Part shown: positions 37,621 to 47,169 of the stretch, in pieces | How the letters are laid out: the number at the start of each line of letters is the position of its first letter | Numbering within the stretch: position 1 is the first letter of the stretch | NCBI RefSeq assembly: GCF_004801375.1 | Contig: NZ_SSNZ01000006.1 | Span: 1 to 64,000 of the forward strand | DNA: 64,000 bases | Direction of reading: 5' to 3' | Source: Flavobacterium supellecticarium | Lineage (GTDB): Bacteria; Bacteroidota; Bacteroidia; Flavobacteriales; Flavobacteriaceae | Made by a program: the position numbers and the translations under genes | The notes under the pieces: model-generated | The model's database searches: none | Seen by the model: the letters and a program-made list of their open reading frames with translations, nothing else | What the model was told of the DNA's origin: nothing

Positions 37621-38769
37621 TTATTCAAATCGTTTTAGAATTTCTTTTATTTTTTCTTCCGGAAGACATAACGAAAAACGAATGTACCCTTCTCCATTAC
37701 TTCCGAAAATCGTTCCGGGTGCTATAAACAGGTTTTTATCGTATAACAATTTGTCGACAAAAGCTTCCGCTGATTTTTCTTCCGGTGGCAGTTTCGCCCA
37801 GACAAACAATCCGACGCTATTGGTATCGAACGTGCAGTTTAATTTTCGCGCCAGTTTAAAAACAAGATTCCGTCTGGTTTGATACACTTCATTTAGTTTT
37901 GCAAACCAATCCGAATCACTTTTCAAAGCGGCGATGGCTCCTTTCTGAATACCGTAAAACATTCCGCTGTCCATATTGCTCTTCACTTTTAGCACCGCCT
38001 GAATTACCTCTTTTTTCCCCATTACCATTCCTACACGCCAACCGGCCATATTAAAGGTTTTACTCAGCGAATTCAGTTCCATCGCCACCTCCATCGCTCC
38101 GGGAATACTCAAAATAGATTCCGGATTCTCGTTTAGTATAAAACTATACGGATTGTCATTTACAATCAGAATCCGGTGTTTTTTGGCAAAGGCAATCAGT
38201 TTTTCAAACAACGTCCGGTTTCCGATAGCTCCGGTTGGCATATGCGGATAACTCACCCACATGAGTTTTACCCGTGAAAGGTCTTGTTTTTCCAGGGCTT
38301 CAAAATCGGGTTCCCAGTTTCGTTCGGCAGACAAATCATAGAAAACACTTTCGGCACCCACCAGATTCGCAACCGACGCATAGGTCGGATAACCCGGATT
38401 TGGGATCAGCACACCGTCACCTTCATTTAGAAAAGCCATAGCAATGTGTAGAATTCCTTCTTTGGATCCCATTAACGGCAATATTTCCGAATCCGGATTT
38501 AGGTTTACTTTAAAATGAGTTGCATAAAAACCGGCCATCGCCTGACGGAGTTCGGGAAGCCCCTGATAACTCTGATATTGGTGCGCAGCTGGTTGCGACA
38601 TGGCTTCCTGTACTGCTTCCATTACCGCAGTTGCCGGTGCCAGATCCGGACTACCAATTCCCATATTGATCACTGGTTTTCCTTTGGCTTGCAACTCCCG
38701 TACTTCCCGCAGTTTTTGCGAGAAATAGTATTCCTGAACCTGATCTAATCTTTTTGCTGTTGTAATCAT
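37621..38769 (-). CDS. Class I/II PLP-dependent aminotransferase
   Basis: 382 residues. Fold type I aminotransferase with NMGIGSPDLAPA at the N-terminus, IPNPGYPTYASVANL, VNDNPYSFILNEN and the PLP-lysine motif SLSKTFNMAGWRVG. Its position between pheA and tyrA makes transamination of phenylpyruvate/4-hydroxyphenylpyruvate (or prephenate) the likely role; substrate inferred from context only. Overlaps pheA by 4 bp. Confidence 0.9.
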   Translation of the reverse strand: MITTAKRLDQVQEYYFSQKLREVRELQAKGKPVINMGIGSPDLAPATAVMEAVQEAMSQPAAHQYQSYQGLPELRQAMAGFYATHFKVNLNPDSEILPLMGSKEGILHIAMAFLNEGDGVLIPNPGYPTYASVANLVGAESVFYDLSAERNWEPDFEALEKQDLSRVKLMWVSYPHMPTGAIGNRTLFEKLIAFAKKHRILIVNDNPYSFILNENPESILSIPGAMEVAMELNSLSKTFNMAGWRVGMVMGKKEVIQAVLKVKSNMDSGMFYGIQKGAIAALKSDSDWFAKLNEVYQTRRNLVFKLARKLNCTFDTNSVGLFVWAKLPPEEKSAEAFVDKLLYDKNLFIAPGTIFGSNGEGYIRFSLCLPEEKIKEILKRFE

Positions 38770-39593
38770 ACTACTCCTTTTTTATATTCTCCTAAAACCT
38801 TAAATTCTTTCGTCATTTGCTGCAAAGTAGTTCTGGCGTTTTCATAATCGGCATACTTGTCGAATGTGATATCGATAAAGAAAGAATACTGCCAGGGTTT
38901 TTCGATAATCGGCATCGACTGTATTTTGGTAAGGTTCAACCTGTACTCATTCATAACATTCAGAATTCCGGCCAGACTTCCCTGCATATCTTCCAATTCA
39001 AACTTCAACGAAACCTTATCAATATCCGGTTTCGGAATAACCGAATTTTGTGCTTTTACAATCACAAAACGGGTTTTATTACTGGTTATCGTATGGATAT
39101 TTTCGGCCAATACGGAAAGTTCATACATCTCGGAAGCCACTTTACTGGCCACTGCTCCGATTCCGGAGAGTTCTTTATCGCGGATTCTTCGCGCTGTTTC
39201 GGCGGTATCAGCATCTTCCACCAGTCGGATATGCGGATAACGGCTAAAAAACTTTTTACATTGCAATAACGCCATCGGATGGGAATGTACTTCCCGGATA
39301 TCTTCGATCGTTTGTCCCGGCAACGCCATCAGATTCATCCGGATATCCAGATAATGCTCCCCGATAATGTGCAGTTTATTAAAATCAATAAGTGCATAAT
39401 TCGGAATAATCGATCCGGCAATCGAATTTTCCAATGCCATGATTCCCAGATTGCGATCGTCGTCGAGTACATTTTTCACCAATTCGTCGAACGACATACA
39501 TTCGATAAGGTTTTTACTTTCGTTAAAGTATTCTTTCGCTACCTGATGGTGGAATGAACCTTTGATTCCCTGTATTGCAATTTTCCTTTCCAT
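38766..39593 (-). CDS. pheA: Prephenate dehydratase
   Basis: Start chosen at 39593 (MERKIAIQG): the frame extends 10 codons upstream, but those codons lie inside the T-run and stem of the attenuator hairpin. 275 residues. The PDT domain shows IQGIKGSFHHQVAKEYF, GIMALENSIAGSI, HSHPMALLQCKKFF and the SNKTRFVIV catalytic Thr-Arg-Phe; an ACT regulatory domain (KFELEDMQGSLAGILNVMNEYRLNL) follows at about 195-270, allowing Phe feedback. First structural gene of the operon, preceded by a Phe/Tyr leader peptide and terminator. Confidence 0.94.
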   Translation of the reverse strand: MERKIAIQGIKGSFHHQVAKEYFNESKNLIECMSFDELVKNVLDDDRNLGIMALENSIAGSIIPNYALIDFNKLHIIGEHYLDIRMNLMALPGQTIEDIREVHSHPMALLQCKKFFSRYPHIRLVEDADTAETARRIRDKELSGIGAVASKVASEMYELSVLAENIHTITSNKTRFVIVKAQNSVIPKPDIDKVSLKFELEDMQGSLAGILNVMNEYRLNLTKIQSMPIIEKPWQYSFFIDITFDKYADYENARTTLQQMTKEFKVLGEYKKGVV

Positions 39594-39598
39594 AAGCC

Positions 39599-39630
39599 AA
39601 AAAAAAATCCCGATGGAAAACATCGGGATT
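39599..39630 (-). terminator. Attenuator terminator in front of pheA
   Basis: On the minus strand AATCCCGATG, loop TTTTC, CATCGGGATT, then a run of nine T: a perfect 10-bp stem. The only upstream gene (gldA) points the other way, so this hairpin can only terminate the pheA leader transcript. It ends 5 bases before the pheA ATG. Confidence 0.9.
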
Positions 39631-39688
39631 GTATTATAGTGTTATAATTCTTTCGTATACATCGATCAAATAACCATATGACAATCCC
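39625..39688 (-). promoter_or_regulatory. Antiterminator pairing in the pheA leader
   Basis: GGGATTGT inside the leader reading frame (minus, 39688-39681), just after the Phe/Tyr codons, is perfectly complementary to ACAATCCC (39632-39625), which overlaps the 5' arm of the terminator stem. The two structures exclude each other. A ribosome stalled on the Phe/Tyr codons would leave GGGATTGT free and prevent termination; a ribosome reaching the stop codon would mask it. Confidence 0.85.
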
Positions 39689-39749
39689 TTTCTTCTTTCC
39701 AGAAAAAATAAAAGAAATTGTTATAATAAAAAGTGTTACTTGAATTCAT
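39666..39749 (-). CDS. Phe/Tyr-rich leader peptide of the aromatic operon
   Basis: 27-codon frame beginning MNSSNTFYYNNFFYFFW: residues 7-17 include five Phe, three Tyr and one Trp. It ends at TGA (39668-39666), 36 bases before the terminator stem. Position, size, amino acids matching the operon's end products (Phe, Tyr), and the alternative pairing downstream make this a classical attenuator leader. A -7 box (TAATTTTG) lies 27 bases upstream of its ATG. Not related to a known protein family; its translation matters, not the product. Confidence 0.9.
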   Translation of the reverse strand: MNSSNTFYYNNFFYFFWKEERDCHMVI

Positions 39750-39775
39750 GGTTTTTCGCCATTGTATTTGAATGA

Positions 39776-39783
39776 CAAAATTA
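39776..39783 (-). promoter_or_regulatory. -7 promoter element of the aromatic operon leader
   Basis: TAATTTTG on the minus strand, a full match to TAnnTTTG, placing the transcript start about 20 bases before the leader ATG. I could not find a convincing -33 TTG at the expected distance. Confidence 0.5.
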
Positions 39784-39884
39784 GAAAAAAAATATTTTCC
39801 CCGATCCGATTTTTAAAAAATTTATGATTTTTAAAATAATCAGCATTAATTTCTTCTTATTTTTGCTCCAAATCAGGTATTAGT

Positions 39885-40787
39885 ATGTCTATTGAAGTTT
39901 TAAAAATATCCAAGAATTACGGCGAACAAAAAGCATTGGATTCGGTTACATTTTCGATAAAAAAGGGAGAGATTGTAGGCTTCCTTGGGCCGAATGGTGC
40001 CGGAAAATCAACCTTAATGAAAATACTGACCACTTTTTTGGATGCCGATGAAGGTACGGCCACTGTTAACGGTCATGATGTTACAACAGCACCAAAAGCT
40101 GTTCAGAAATCGGTTGGCTATCTTCCGGAACACAATCCTTTATATCTGGATCTATACGTTCGCGAATACCTGGCTTTTAATGCCGATGTATATAAAGTAG
40201 CGAAATCCCGTATCGACGAAGTGATTGCGCTTACCGGATTAACACCGGAAAGTCATAAAAAGATAGGAGCACTTTCCAAAGGATACCGTCAACGTGTTGG
40301 ACTGGCCACGGCTTTATTGCACGATCCGGAAGTATTGATTCTCGACGAACCTACCACAGGACTTGACCCGAATCAGTTGGTTGAGATCCGTGAGTTGATC
40401 AAAAATATCGGAAAAAACAAAACCGTTTTTCTTTCGACGCATATTATGCAGGAAGTAGAAGCGATTTGTGATCGTGTGATCATCATAAACAATGGTAAAA
40501 TCGTAACCGATAAAAAACTGGATAGCCTGATGAATGAAGATAACGAACAGGTTATTGAAGTAGAATTTGACTATCAGATTGAAGCCCAATTAATCGCTAC
40601 AATTCCAAACCTGCAATCGCATCGAAATGTTCACGATACCATTTGGGAACTTACTTTTACAACGGAAAAAGACATGCGTCCGGCCGTTTTTGATTTTGCA
40701 CAGGAAAATGGCTTAAAAACCTTACAGCTAAATCTGAAAAACAAAAATCTGGAAGCCGTATTCCGCGAAATGACGCAGAAAAAATAA
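39885..40787 (+). CDS. gldA: Gliding-motility ABC transporter ATPase GldA
   Basis: 300 residues. Walker A GPNGAGKST (about 34-42), Q-loop region, signature LSKGYRQRVGLA and Walker B VLILDEPTTGLDP are intact. The sequence is very close to what I remember of Flavobacterium johnsoniae GldA, including SVGYLPEHNPLYLD and FLSTHIMQEVEAICDRVIIIN. GldA acts with GldF and GldG (not in the window) in gliding. A TATTTTTG box at 39858-39865 is a possible -7 element. It ends 1 nt from the convergent DUF2807 gene with no terminator between. Confidence 0.92.
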   Translation: MSIEVLKISKNYGEQKALDSVTFSIKKGEIVGFLGPNGAGKSTLMKILTTFLDADEGTATVNGHDVTTAPKAVQKSVGYLPEHNPLYLDLYVREYLAFNADVYKVAKSRIDEVIALTGLTPESHKKIGALSKGYRQRVGLATALLHDPEVLILDEPTTGLDPNQLVEIRELIKNIGKNKTVFLSTHIMQEVEAICDRVIIINNGKIVTDKKLDSLMNEDNEQVIEVEFDYQIEAQLIATIPNLQSHRNVHDTIWELTFTTEKDMRPAVFDFAQENGLKTLQLNLKNKNLEAVFREMTQKK

Positions 40788-40788
40788 T

Positions 40789-41541
40789 CTAATTATAGAC
40801 GACATGCCCGGTATAATGCTGGGCTATTTCTACTAAAGACGGGTTGTTTTTCAGCACCACATTCCCGGTACTGTAAATATTTCCTTTTATATCCTGTTGC
40901 GGATTTACAATGATATCATTGGTACTTCGCTGAAAAACATACACCTGTTGTGCAATCAGATTTTGCCCCTCAAAACGTTCGGCACCGGAATAAAAAGCAA
41001 TAGTAAGATTGGTTGCTTTTCCGGAAATACGATATAACGAAGCCTGATTATCTTCGACAACAAGATTGGTACATTCCAATTGCAAATCGAATATTCCCGA
41101 AGCCGTATCGGAATACATACCCGACCGGATGGCAAAATCATCAAAATGCAGCACTCCATTTGAGGAGATATTAAATTGGGAAGCCGAATAAATCCCTTTT
41201 AAATCCGGTACGGTGACATAGACTTTTGTGATGTTTTTATCGCGAAACCAACTGCATCCGTTGGAATTCCGCAGCAGCAATTTATCATCCGAAACCGAAA
41301 CCGAAATACCCGGTAAAAGATTCGCCCCGGTTTCCACGAGTATTTTCGTTTCGCTACCTTGCTTTACAATCATTTCAATACCTTCTCCTACATCGATCCA
41401 GCTAAAATCAGGAGTTACAATTTCATTGGTGATAGTACTTCCGGAAGCCATAAAACAGTCCGGTGCTTTTTCGGAATTACAGGAGAACAGCACAAAAAGG
41501 ATGATCAATAAACAAGAATAATATTTTGTCATTTGTTTCAT
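40789..41541 (-). CDS. Head-GIN (DUF2807) lipoprotein
   Basis: Start chosen at 41541 (MKQMTKYYS), 250 residues; the longer open frame would run into the upstream gene. Lipobox Cys21 (FVLFSC). The mature part is a right-handed beta-helix-like putative auto-transporter adhesin domain (DUF2807): VGEGIEMIVKQGSETKILVETGANLL, ISVSVSDDKLLLRNSNG and NLIAQQVYVFQRSTNDIIVNPQQDIKGNIYSTGNV. Begins 1 nt after the stop of the PagL-like gene, so cotranscribed. Confidence 0.85.
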   Translation of the reverse strand: MKQMTKYYSCLLIILFVLFSCNSEKAPDCFMASGSTITNEIVTPDFSWIDVGEGIEMIVKQGSETKILVETGANLLPGISVSVSDDKLLLRNSNGCSWFRDKNITKVYVTVPDLKGIYSASQFNISSNGVLHFDDFAIRSGMYSDTASGIFDLQLECTNLVVEDNQASLYRISGKATNLTIAFYSGAERFEGQNLIAQQVYVFQRSTNDIIVNPQQDIKGNIYSTGNVVLKNNPSLVEIAQHYTGHVVYN

Positions 41542-41542
41542 T

Positions 41543-42637
41543 TTACAATCGGATTCCAAGACTACATTCGAGCGCTTCGGCTTTCGCAGCATGTGTTTTT
41601 AAACCTACTCCTGCGAAAACGTTACGGGTCATATAAAATTTGAGTCCTAATCGCTGGTAAAAGGACGCGTGTATTTTTGCGGGATCATATACATAATAGC
41701 CTAGTTGTGTTTCGAAAGTAAAGCGGTTTACAAAAAGTTCATGGCCTATAAAAAATCCGGCTCTTTTATAATCGACATTTGGATCGCTGTTTTTTTCGTA
41801 ATACGCAATAGCCATATAGCGAATGTATTCTTTCAGATACAGCGACCAGAAGAAATCACCTCCGAACTGAATCGCACTTTTTTTACTGATCCGCTTATCG
41901 ACATACGCCGAAAGCACATAAAACGGATACTGCCCACTTCCGATAACATCACTTTCATTAACACCACTACGAAAAACAACAGTATAGCGAAGTGGTTCGG
42001 TATAACGGGTGGTATCTTTTTCGAACGTATATTCCGGTTCCTTTTCGCTAAAATTATAATTAAGTCCAACAGTAAAAGCCATCGTATTGGTACTGGTATT
42101 TGGCGCTTTGATATTGGCATTCGAATGATGTACCAATAACAATCCGGTTTGTACTCCGAGACCTTTCCACACATTCAGTTTGTTGTAGTTCAGCATAAAA
42201 TAAGTCGAGGGCATCAAGCGCGTACTATAGGCAAAATTCCGAAAGTTGGTTTCTTTATCATACGGATTCGTACTATAAGCAATTCCCTGTCCTACTCTAA
42301 ACTGAAGGTTCCGTTTTAAAAAATAAAAATTATAATGTCCGTATAAACCATACAGGTCGCCTAATATTTCGTTTTTATTTCTCTGGTACTGAAACGACAG
42401 TCCGTAATCCGGGAAATTATATTCCGACTGCCAGGCGGCACTCCCATAGGTTTTGCGATTGATTCCGAGTAAGATTCCTTCCGGATGCGACGTAATAAGA
42501 TGTTTTATCGCATTATTATGCGGCAATATATTCCCATAGAAGTAATTGGCTTCCACAAAATAGCGCTTCTCTTTTGCATTTTGGGAAAAAGCGAAACCAT
42601 AAAAAAGCAGGAATACTAAGTATAAATAATGTCTCAT
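41543..42637 (-). CDS. Outer-membrane PagL-like acyloxyacyl hydrolase
   Basis: 364 residues with signal peptide (about 1-18, ending AFSQ). Alternating beta-strands with aromatic girdles indicate a barrel, and LLVHHSNANI (near 186-195) corresponds to the His-Ser catalytic motif of lipid A 3-O-deacylase PagL. Longer than proteobacterial PagL, as is normal for Bacteroidota acyloxyacyl hydrolase-family proteins. Enzymatic activity on lipid A is an inference. Cotranscribed with the DUF2807 gene. Confidence 0.75.
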   Translation of the reverse strand: MRHYLYLVFLLFYGFAFSQNAKEKRYFVEANYFYGNILPHNNAIKHLITSHPEGILLGINRKTYGSAAWQSEYNFPDYGLSFQYQRNKNEILGDLYGLYGHYNFYFLKRNLQFRVGQGIAYSTNPYDKETNFRNFAYSTRLMPSTYFMLNYNKLNVWKGLGVQTGLLLVHHSNANIKAPNTSTNTMAFTVGLNYNFSEKEPEYTFEKDTTRYTEPLRYTVVFRSGVNESDVIGSGQYPFYVLSAYVDKRISKKSAIQFGGDFFWSLYLKEYIRYMAIAYYEKNSDPNVDYKRAGFFIGHELFVNRFTFETQLGYYVYDPAKIHASFYQRLGLKFYMTRNVFAGVGLKTHAAKAEALECSLGIRL

Positions 42638-42656
42638 TTTGTCTTTGGCAAGCAGA

Positions 42657-42664
42657 CAAATATA
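42657..42664 (-). promoter_or_regulatory. -7 promoter element of the PagL-like gene
   Basis: TATATTTG on the minus strand, a full TAnnTTTG match 20 bases before the ATG. It implies a very short 5' leader. No clear -33 element. Confidence 0.35.
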
Positions 42665-42825
42665 GACAAATCAGAATATATCCATCATTTTCTGACACAA
42701 TTCTTATCTTAGCAAGACAACAATTCCTGTTTTTACTCCCTATACATTTTATCCTCTACAAATACCGTAAATCTATACGATTTACGATTTTAAACATTAG
42801 TATTTTTCTTTTTATAAATTAAACC

Positions 42826-43461
42826 ATGAAAAAGATACGAAAAATTTTATTCTGCTGTCTGATTAGTTGCTATACCTATGCGCAAATGAATATAGACTAT
42901 TATTATACCAATAAAAATCTAAATATAAGTACAGGTCCATTTGAAACAGGCACAACTGTAACAGTAAATTATCACGATTTCCCGCTAAAGAGTTCCTCTT
43001 GGTTTTGGTTAGTTGTTATGCCTTATAGCAAATCTGCAGTTTATAATCCTCTTGCAGGAGGTGGTCGTCTGGATTACTCCGGTTATATTTATGGAAACGG
43101 CAGTTGGTCAACTACTTTTAACAATGAAGGTGAGTTCTCCATTCTTATAGCAAAAAATCCGGTCAATGTTATATTTCAAGGAGCTATATTCTTTAAAATT
43201 GTCAAAAAAAAGCTATCGTTGGACAACATCTTAACAGCAAAAGAAGCCGTCCATATTTCCCCAAACCCGACTAATGGCTTGTTCAAAATAGCAACAGCGG
43301 AAACTATTTCTGAAATACAGATTCACGATCAAATGGGAAAATGTGTCCTAAAAACAGCTTCAAATTCCATAGACATTACGGCACAGCCCAACGGAATTTA
43401 CTTTGCAACCATTCAGGATAAGAATAGTAATGTCGTAAAACGAAAAATAATAAAAAAATAA
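42826..43461 (+). CDS. Short T9SS-secreted protein of unknown function
   Basis: 211 residues: signal peptide about 1-19 (SCYTYAQ), a beta-rich domain of about 110 residues that I do not recognise (a fibronectin-like fold is plausible from GTTVTVNYHDFPLK), and a type A T9SS sorting domain from about 140 (ISPNPTNGLFKIATAETISEIQIHDQMGK ... NGIYFATIQ ... KRKIIKK). It should be exported through the T9SS to the surface or medium. It looks more AT-rich than its neighbours. Confidence 0.78.
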   Translation: MKKIRKILFCCLISCYTYAQMNIDYYYTNKNLNISTGPFETGTTVTVNYHDFPLKSSSWFWLVVMPYSKSAVYNPLAGGGRLDYSGYIYGNGSWSTTFNNEGEFSILIAKNPVNVIFQGAIFFKIVKKKLSLDNILTAKEAVHISPNPTNGLFKIATAETISEIQIHDQMGKCVLKTASNSIDITAQPNGIYFATIQDKNSNVVKRKIIKK

Positions 43462-43463
43462 AA

Positions 43464-43494
43464 ACACCTGTAAGGTTTAAAATCTTACAGGTGT
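43464..43494. repeat. REP-like palindrome, third copy
   Basis: ACACCTGTAAGGT / ATCTTACAGGTGT with one G:T pair, same outer motif (ACACCTG...CAGGTGT) as the copies at 552 and 24488. It begins 2 bases after the T9SS gene stop and ends 6 bases before the metF stop, so it is placed to terminate both convergent transcripts. Confidence 0.75.
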
Positions 43495-43500
43495 GAGCTC

Positions 43501-44457
43501 TTAAAATACAGTTGCTGCAATTTTCCGGATACTTTCCGAACGTCCCATCGAATAGTAATGTAAAACCGGTATTCCGGCAGCTATTAATTCCCGACTTTGG
43601 GCAATGCACCATTCGATTCCGATTTCTTTTACGGTTTCATTATCCGCTGCTTTTACCACTTCCATAATCAATTCATCAGGCAAATCCACTTTAAAACGAT
43701 GTGGAATCTGATTGAGTTGCTTTTTGGTAGAAATTGGTTTTAAACCCGGGATAATCGGCACTTCGATACCTTCTTTCCGGCATTTGGCTACAAAATCGAA
43801 AAACTTACGATTATCAAAAAACATTTGGGTAATGATATAATCTGCTCCGTTTTTGATCTTTTGTTTTAGGAAATGAATATCGCTATCCAGACTCGGTGCT
43901 TCCATATGCTTTTCGGGATAACCGGCCACGCCGATACAAAAATTGGTCTTATTGGTATTTTGCAAATCTGCATCCAGATAAATCCCGTTGTTTAGGTTAT
44001 TGATTTGCGTTACCAATTCGCTCGCATACTGATTTCCTTCCTTTTCGGGTTTAAAATAGATTTCGCTTTTTACCGCATCGCCTCGTAAAGCCACTACGTT
44101 ATCGATTCCGAGGAAATCCATGTCAATCAGGAAATTTTCGGTATCTTCTCTGTTAAACCCACCACACAGAATATGCGGAATGGCATCGACCTGATATTTA
44201 TTCTGGATCGCCGAACAGATTCCAACCGTACCCGGTCTTTTTTTTACGATCTTCTTCTCGAGCAATCCGTTTGGCAATTCTTTATATTCGTATTCCTCCC
44301 TGTGATAGGTCACATCGATAAACGGAGGTTTAAACTCCATCAGCGGTTCGATATTATCGAATATACATTGGATGTTTTGCCCTTTTAACGGCGGCAATAT
44401 CTCGAAAGAAAACAATGATTTTCCCGCTGCATTTGCTATATGTTGTGTTACTTTCAT
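43501..44457 (-). CDS. metF: 5,10-methylenetetrahydrofolate reductase
   Basis: 318 residues. FAD enzyme making 5-methyl-THF for MetH. Recognised blocks: FSFEILPPLKG, FIDVTYHREE, CGGFNREDTENFLIDMDFLGIDNVVALRGD, GADYIITQMFFDNRKFFDF and PIIPGLKPI. Lies 25 bp after the MetH C-terminal gene on the same strand, so it follows the SAM-I riboswitch at 48313-48430. Confidence 0.96.
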   Translation of the reverse strand: MKVTQHIANAAGKSLFSFEILPPLKGQNIQCIFDNIEPLMEFKPPFIDVTYHREEYEYKELPNGLLEKKIVKKRPGTVGICSAIQNKYQVDAIPHILCGGFNREDTENFLIDMDFLGIDNVVALRGDAVKSEIYFKPEKEGNQYASELVTQINNLNNGIYLDADLQNTNKTNFCIGVAGYPEKHMEAPSLDSDIHFLKQKIKNGADYIITQMFFDNRKFFDFVAKCRKEGIEVPIIPGLKPISTKKQLNQIPHRFKVDLPDELIMEVVKAADNETVKEIGIEWCIAQSRELIAAGIPVLHYYSMGRSESIRKIAATVF

Positions 44458-44482
44458 TTTAAAATGTTATAATTTCCTTTTG

Positions 44483-47164
44483 TTAATCGGCTATATTCGG
44501 ATTCAACCATTTTTCGGCATACTCATACGGTACCTTGCGACGTTGTGCATAATCGCGAACCTGATCTTCTTTTATCTTCCCCAGTCCGAAATATTTACTT
44601 TCGGGATTTCCGAAATAATAACCGGATACCGAAGACGCCGGCCACATGGCCAGACTTTCCGTTAGCTTTACTCCGATTTTGTTTTCTACGTCGAGTAATG
44701 TCCATATTGTATTTTTTTCAAGGTGATCGGGACAAGCCGGATAACCGGGTGCCGGCCGTATTCCTTTGTACTTTTCGGAAATCAGTTCGTCATTACTCAG
44801 CACCTCATCAGAAGCATATCCCCAGATTTCTTTTCGCACTTTTTCGTGCAGGAATTCGGCAAACGCTTCTGCAAATCGGTCACCCAACGCCTTGATCATA
44901 ATTGAGTTATAATCGTCGTGAGCCGCTTCAAATTCAGCTGCCTTTTCATCCACTCCAAAACCGGTTGTAACACAAAAAGCGCCGATATAATCCTGTTTTT
45001 CGCTCTCTTTTGGCGCTATAAAATCGGACAAAGCAATATTAGGCGCTCCTTTTGTTTTTTGTGATTGTTGTCGTAGCGTTAAAAACGTTTCCAATATGTT
45101 TCCTTTCTCATCATACACTTCGATATCGTCGTCGTTTACCTGATTGGCCGGAAAAACCCCATAAATTCCTTTGGCTTCCAACCAGTTTTCGGTTATAAGT
45201 TGCTCTAACATTTTTTGTGCATCCTGAAACAAGATTATTGCCTGTTCTCCTACCACTTCATCTTCTAAAATATTTGGGTATTTCCCATGCAAATCCCAGG
45301 TTCTGAAAAACGGTGTCCAGTCGATATAACCGACCAGTTCTTTCAATCGAACCGTAATGGTATGTACTCCGGTTTTATACGGCTTTTGTGGTATAAACTG
45401 ATCCCAATCCAATTTCAGTTTGTTGGCGCGTGCTTCGGCTATTGTCAGGAAGTTTTTATCGCGCGAACGGTTTAAAAAACCTTCCCGTAACTCGTCGTAT
45501 TCCGAACGTATGGCTTTGGCATAATCCGTTTTAACATTTTGATTGATCAGATTTCCAGCTACCGTTACGGCTCGCGAAGCATCATTCACATGTACTACTG
45601 TTTCGGAATATTCCGGAGCGATCTTTACAGCCGTATGCGCACGGGACGTCGTCGCTCCACCAATCATTAGTGGAATTTTTATATTGAGCTTATCCATCTC
45701 TTTGGCCAGATACACCATTTCATCCAACGATGGTGTGATCAATCCACTCAGACCGATAATATCGACCTGTTCTTTAACTGCGATTTCGATAATTTTTTCC
45801 GGCGGAACCATCACCCCTAAATCGATGATTTCAAAGTTATTGCATCCTAAAACTACCGAGACAATATTTTTACCAATATCATGTACATCGCCTTTTACGG
45901 TTGCCATCAAAATCTTTCCGGCCGAACGGGATGCTCCGTCTTTGCCCGCTTCGATAAACGGTAACAAATAAGCCACCGCTTTTTTCATTACTCTGGCCGA
46001 TTTGACCACCTGTGGCAGGAACATTTTTCCATTTCCAAACAAATCGCCTACAACATTCATTCCGGCCATCAGGTTTATTTCGATCACCTCAATCGGTTTC
46101 TGTACCATTTGGCGTGCTTCTTCCACATCAAGTTCTACAAACTCATCGATTCCTTTTACCAATGCATGTGTGAGTCGTTCCTGTACGGTTCCGTTACGCC
46201 ATTCCTGATTTTGTTTTTCGATCGTTTTGGCATCGCCTTTTACATTTTCGGCAAATACCAACAGTCGCTCGGTTGCGTCATCTCTACGATCCAGCAATAC
46301 GTCTTCTACATATTCCAGTAAATCCTTTGGAATTTCATCGTATACCTCCAACATCTCCGGATTTACAATCCCCATCGACATTCCGTGCTGAATGGCATGA
46401 TACAGGAAAGCCGAATGCATCGCTTCACGTACCCGGTCGTTTCCGCGGAAAGAAAAAGACACATTACTCACTCCACCGCTTACATTAGTATATGGCAGGT
46501 TTTCACGAATCCATTTTGTCGCGTGGAAAAAATCAAGCGCATTGCGACGGTGTTCTTCCATTCCGGTAGCCACTGGAAAAATATTCGGATCGAAAATGAT
46601 ATCTTCCGCCGGAAATCCTACCTGATCAACCAAAATATCATAGGAACGCTTACAGATTTCAATCCGACGTTCATACGTGTCTGCTTGTCCGGCTTCATCG
46701 AAAGCCATCACAATCACAGCCGCACCATAGCGTTTAATCAATTTAGCATGGTGGATAAATGTCGCTTCACCTTCTTTTAGACTGATGGAATTCACGACAC
46801 ATTTTCCCTGTACAACTTTTAAACCGGCCTCGATGATTTCCCATTTGGAGCTATCAATCATTACCGGTACACGGGAGATATCAGGTTCCGAAGCGACAAG
46901 ATTCAGGAATCGGGTCATTGCAGCTACACCATCGAGCATCCCTTCATCCATATTAATATCGACAATCTGCGCGCCACCTTCTACCTGAGCACGGGCAATA
47001 TCGAGTGCTTCTTCATATTTTTCTTCTTTTATCAGGCGCAAAAATTTCCGTGACCCGGTCACATTGGTGCGTTCCCCTACATTCACGAAAATACTTTCCG
47101 GAGTGATAATCAACGGTTCTAATCCTGATAATCGCAAGTATTTTTTACAATCTGCTTCAGTCAT
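44483..47164 (-). CDS. metH: Cobalamin-dependent methionine synthase, C-terminal subunit
   Basis: 893 residues. Contains the pterin-binding domain ([20 protein letters not shown] at about 25), the cobalamin domains with the cobalt-ligand motif [10 protein letters not shown], and the activation domain ([28 protein letters not shown]). The homocysteine-binding domain is missing and is encoded by the separate upstream gene at 47170, 5 bp away. The split lies exactly at a domain boundary, so this is a two-subunit enzyme rather than a damaged gene. Confidence 0.94.
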   Translation of the reverse strand: MTEADCKKYLRLSGLEPLIITPESIFVNVGERTNVTGSRKFLRLIKEEKYEEALDIARAQVEGGAQIVDINMDEGMLDGVAAMTRFLNLVASEPDISRVPVMIDSSKWEIIEAGLKVVQGKCVVNSISLKEGEATFIHHAKLIKRYGAAVIVMAFDEAGQADTYERRIEICKRSYDILVDQVGFPAEDIIFDPNIFPVATGMEEHRRNALDFFHATKWIRENLPYTNVSGGVSNVSFSFRGNDRVREAMHSAFLYHAIQHGMSMGIVNPEMLEVYDEIPKDLLEYVEDVLLDRRDDATERLLVFAENVKGDAKTIEKQNQEWRNGTVQERLTHALVKGIDEFVELDVEEARQMVQKPIEVIEINLMAGMNVVGDLFGNGKMFLPQVVKSARVMKKAVAYLLPFIEAGKDGASRSAGKILMATVKGDVHDIGKNIVSVVLGCNNFEIIDLGVMVPPEKIIEIAVKEQVDIIGLSGLITPSLDEMVYLAKEMDKLNIKIPLMIGGATTSRAHTAVKIAPEYSETVVHVNDASRAVTVAGNLINQNVKTDYAKAIRSEYDELREGFLNRSRDKNFLTIAEARANKLKLDWDQFIPQKPYKTGVHTITVRLKELVGYIDWTPFFRTWDLHGKYPNILEDEVVGEQAIILFQDAQKMLEQLITENWLEAKGIYGVFPANQVNDDDIEVYDEKGNILETFLTLRQQSQKTKGAPNIALSDFIAPKESEKQDYIGAFCVTTGFGVDEKAAEFEAAHDDYNSIMIKALGDRFAEAFAEFLHEKVRKEIWGYASDEVLSNDELISEKYKGIRPAPGYPACPDHLEKNTIWTLLDVENKIGVKLTESLAMWPASSVSGYYFGNPESKYFGLGKIKEDQVRDYAQRRKVPYEYAEKWLNPNIAD

Positions 47165-47169
47165 GCTCT

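Noticed and set aside
39599..39630. Hairpin before pheA as an ordinary gene-end terminator
   Set aside because: No minus-strand gene lies upstream; gldA is transcribed the other way. Only an attenuator reading makes sense.
39729..39765. A second ATG in the pheA leader giving a short MAKNHEFK frame
   Set aside because: It stops after eight codons, contains one Phe only and overlaps the Phe/Tyr-rich frame; the latter is better supported by position and codon content.
39885..39932. Attenuator or leader in front of gldA
   Set aside because: Only a -7-like box close to the ATG; no hairpin or short frame on the plus strand.
41705..42139. 144-codon plus-strand frame opposite the PagL-like gene
   Set aside because: Antisense to a signal-peptide-bearing barrel protein; no conserved features.
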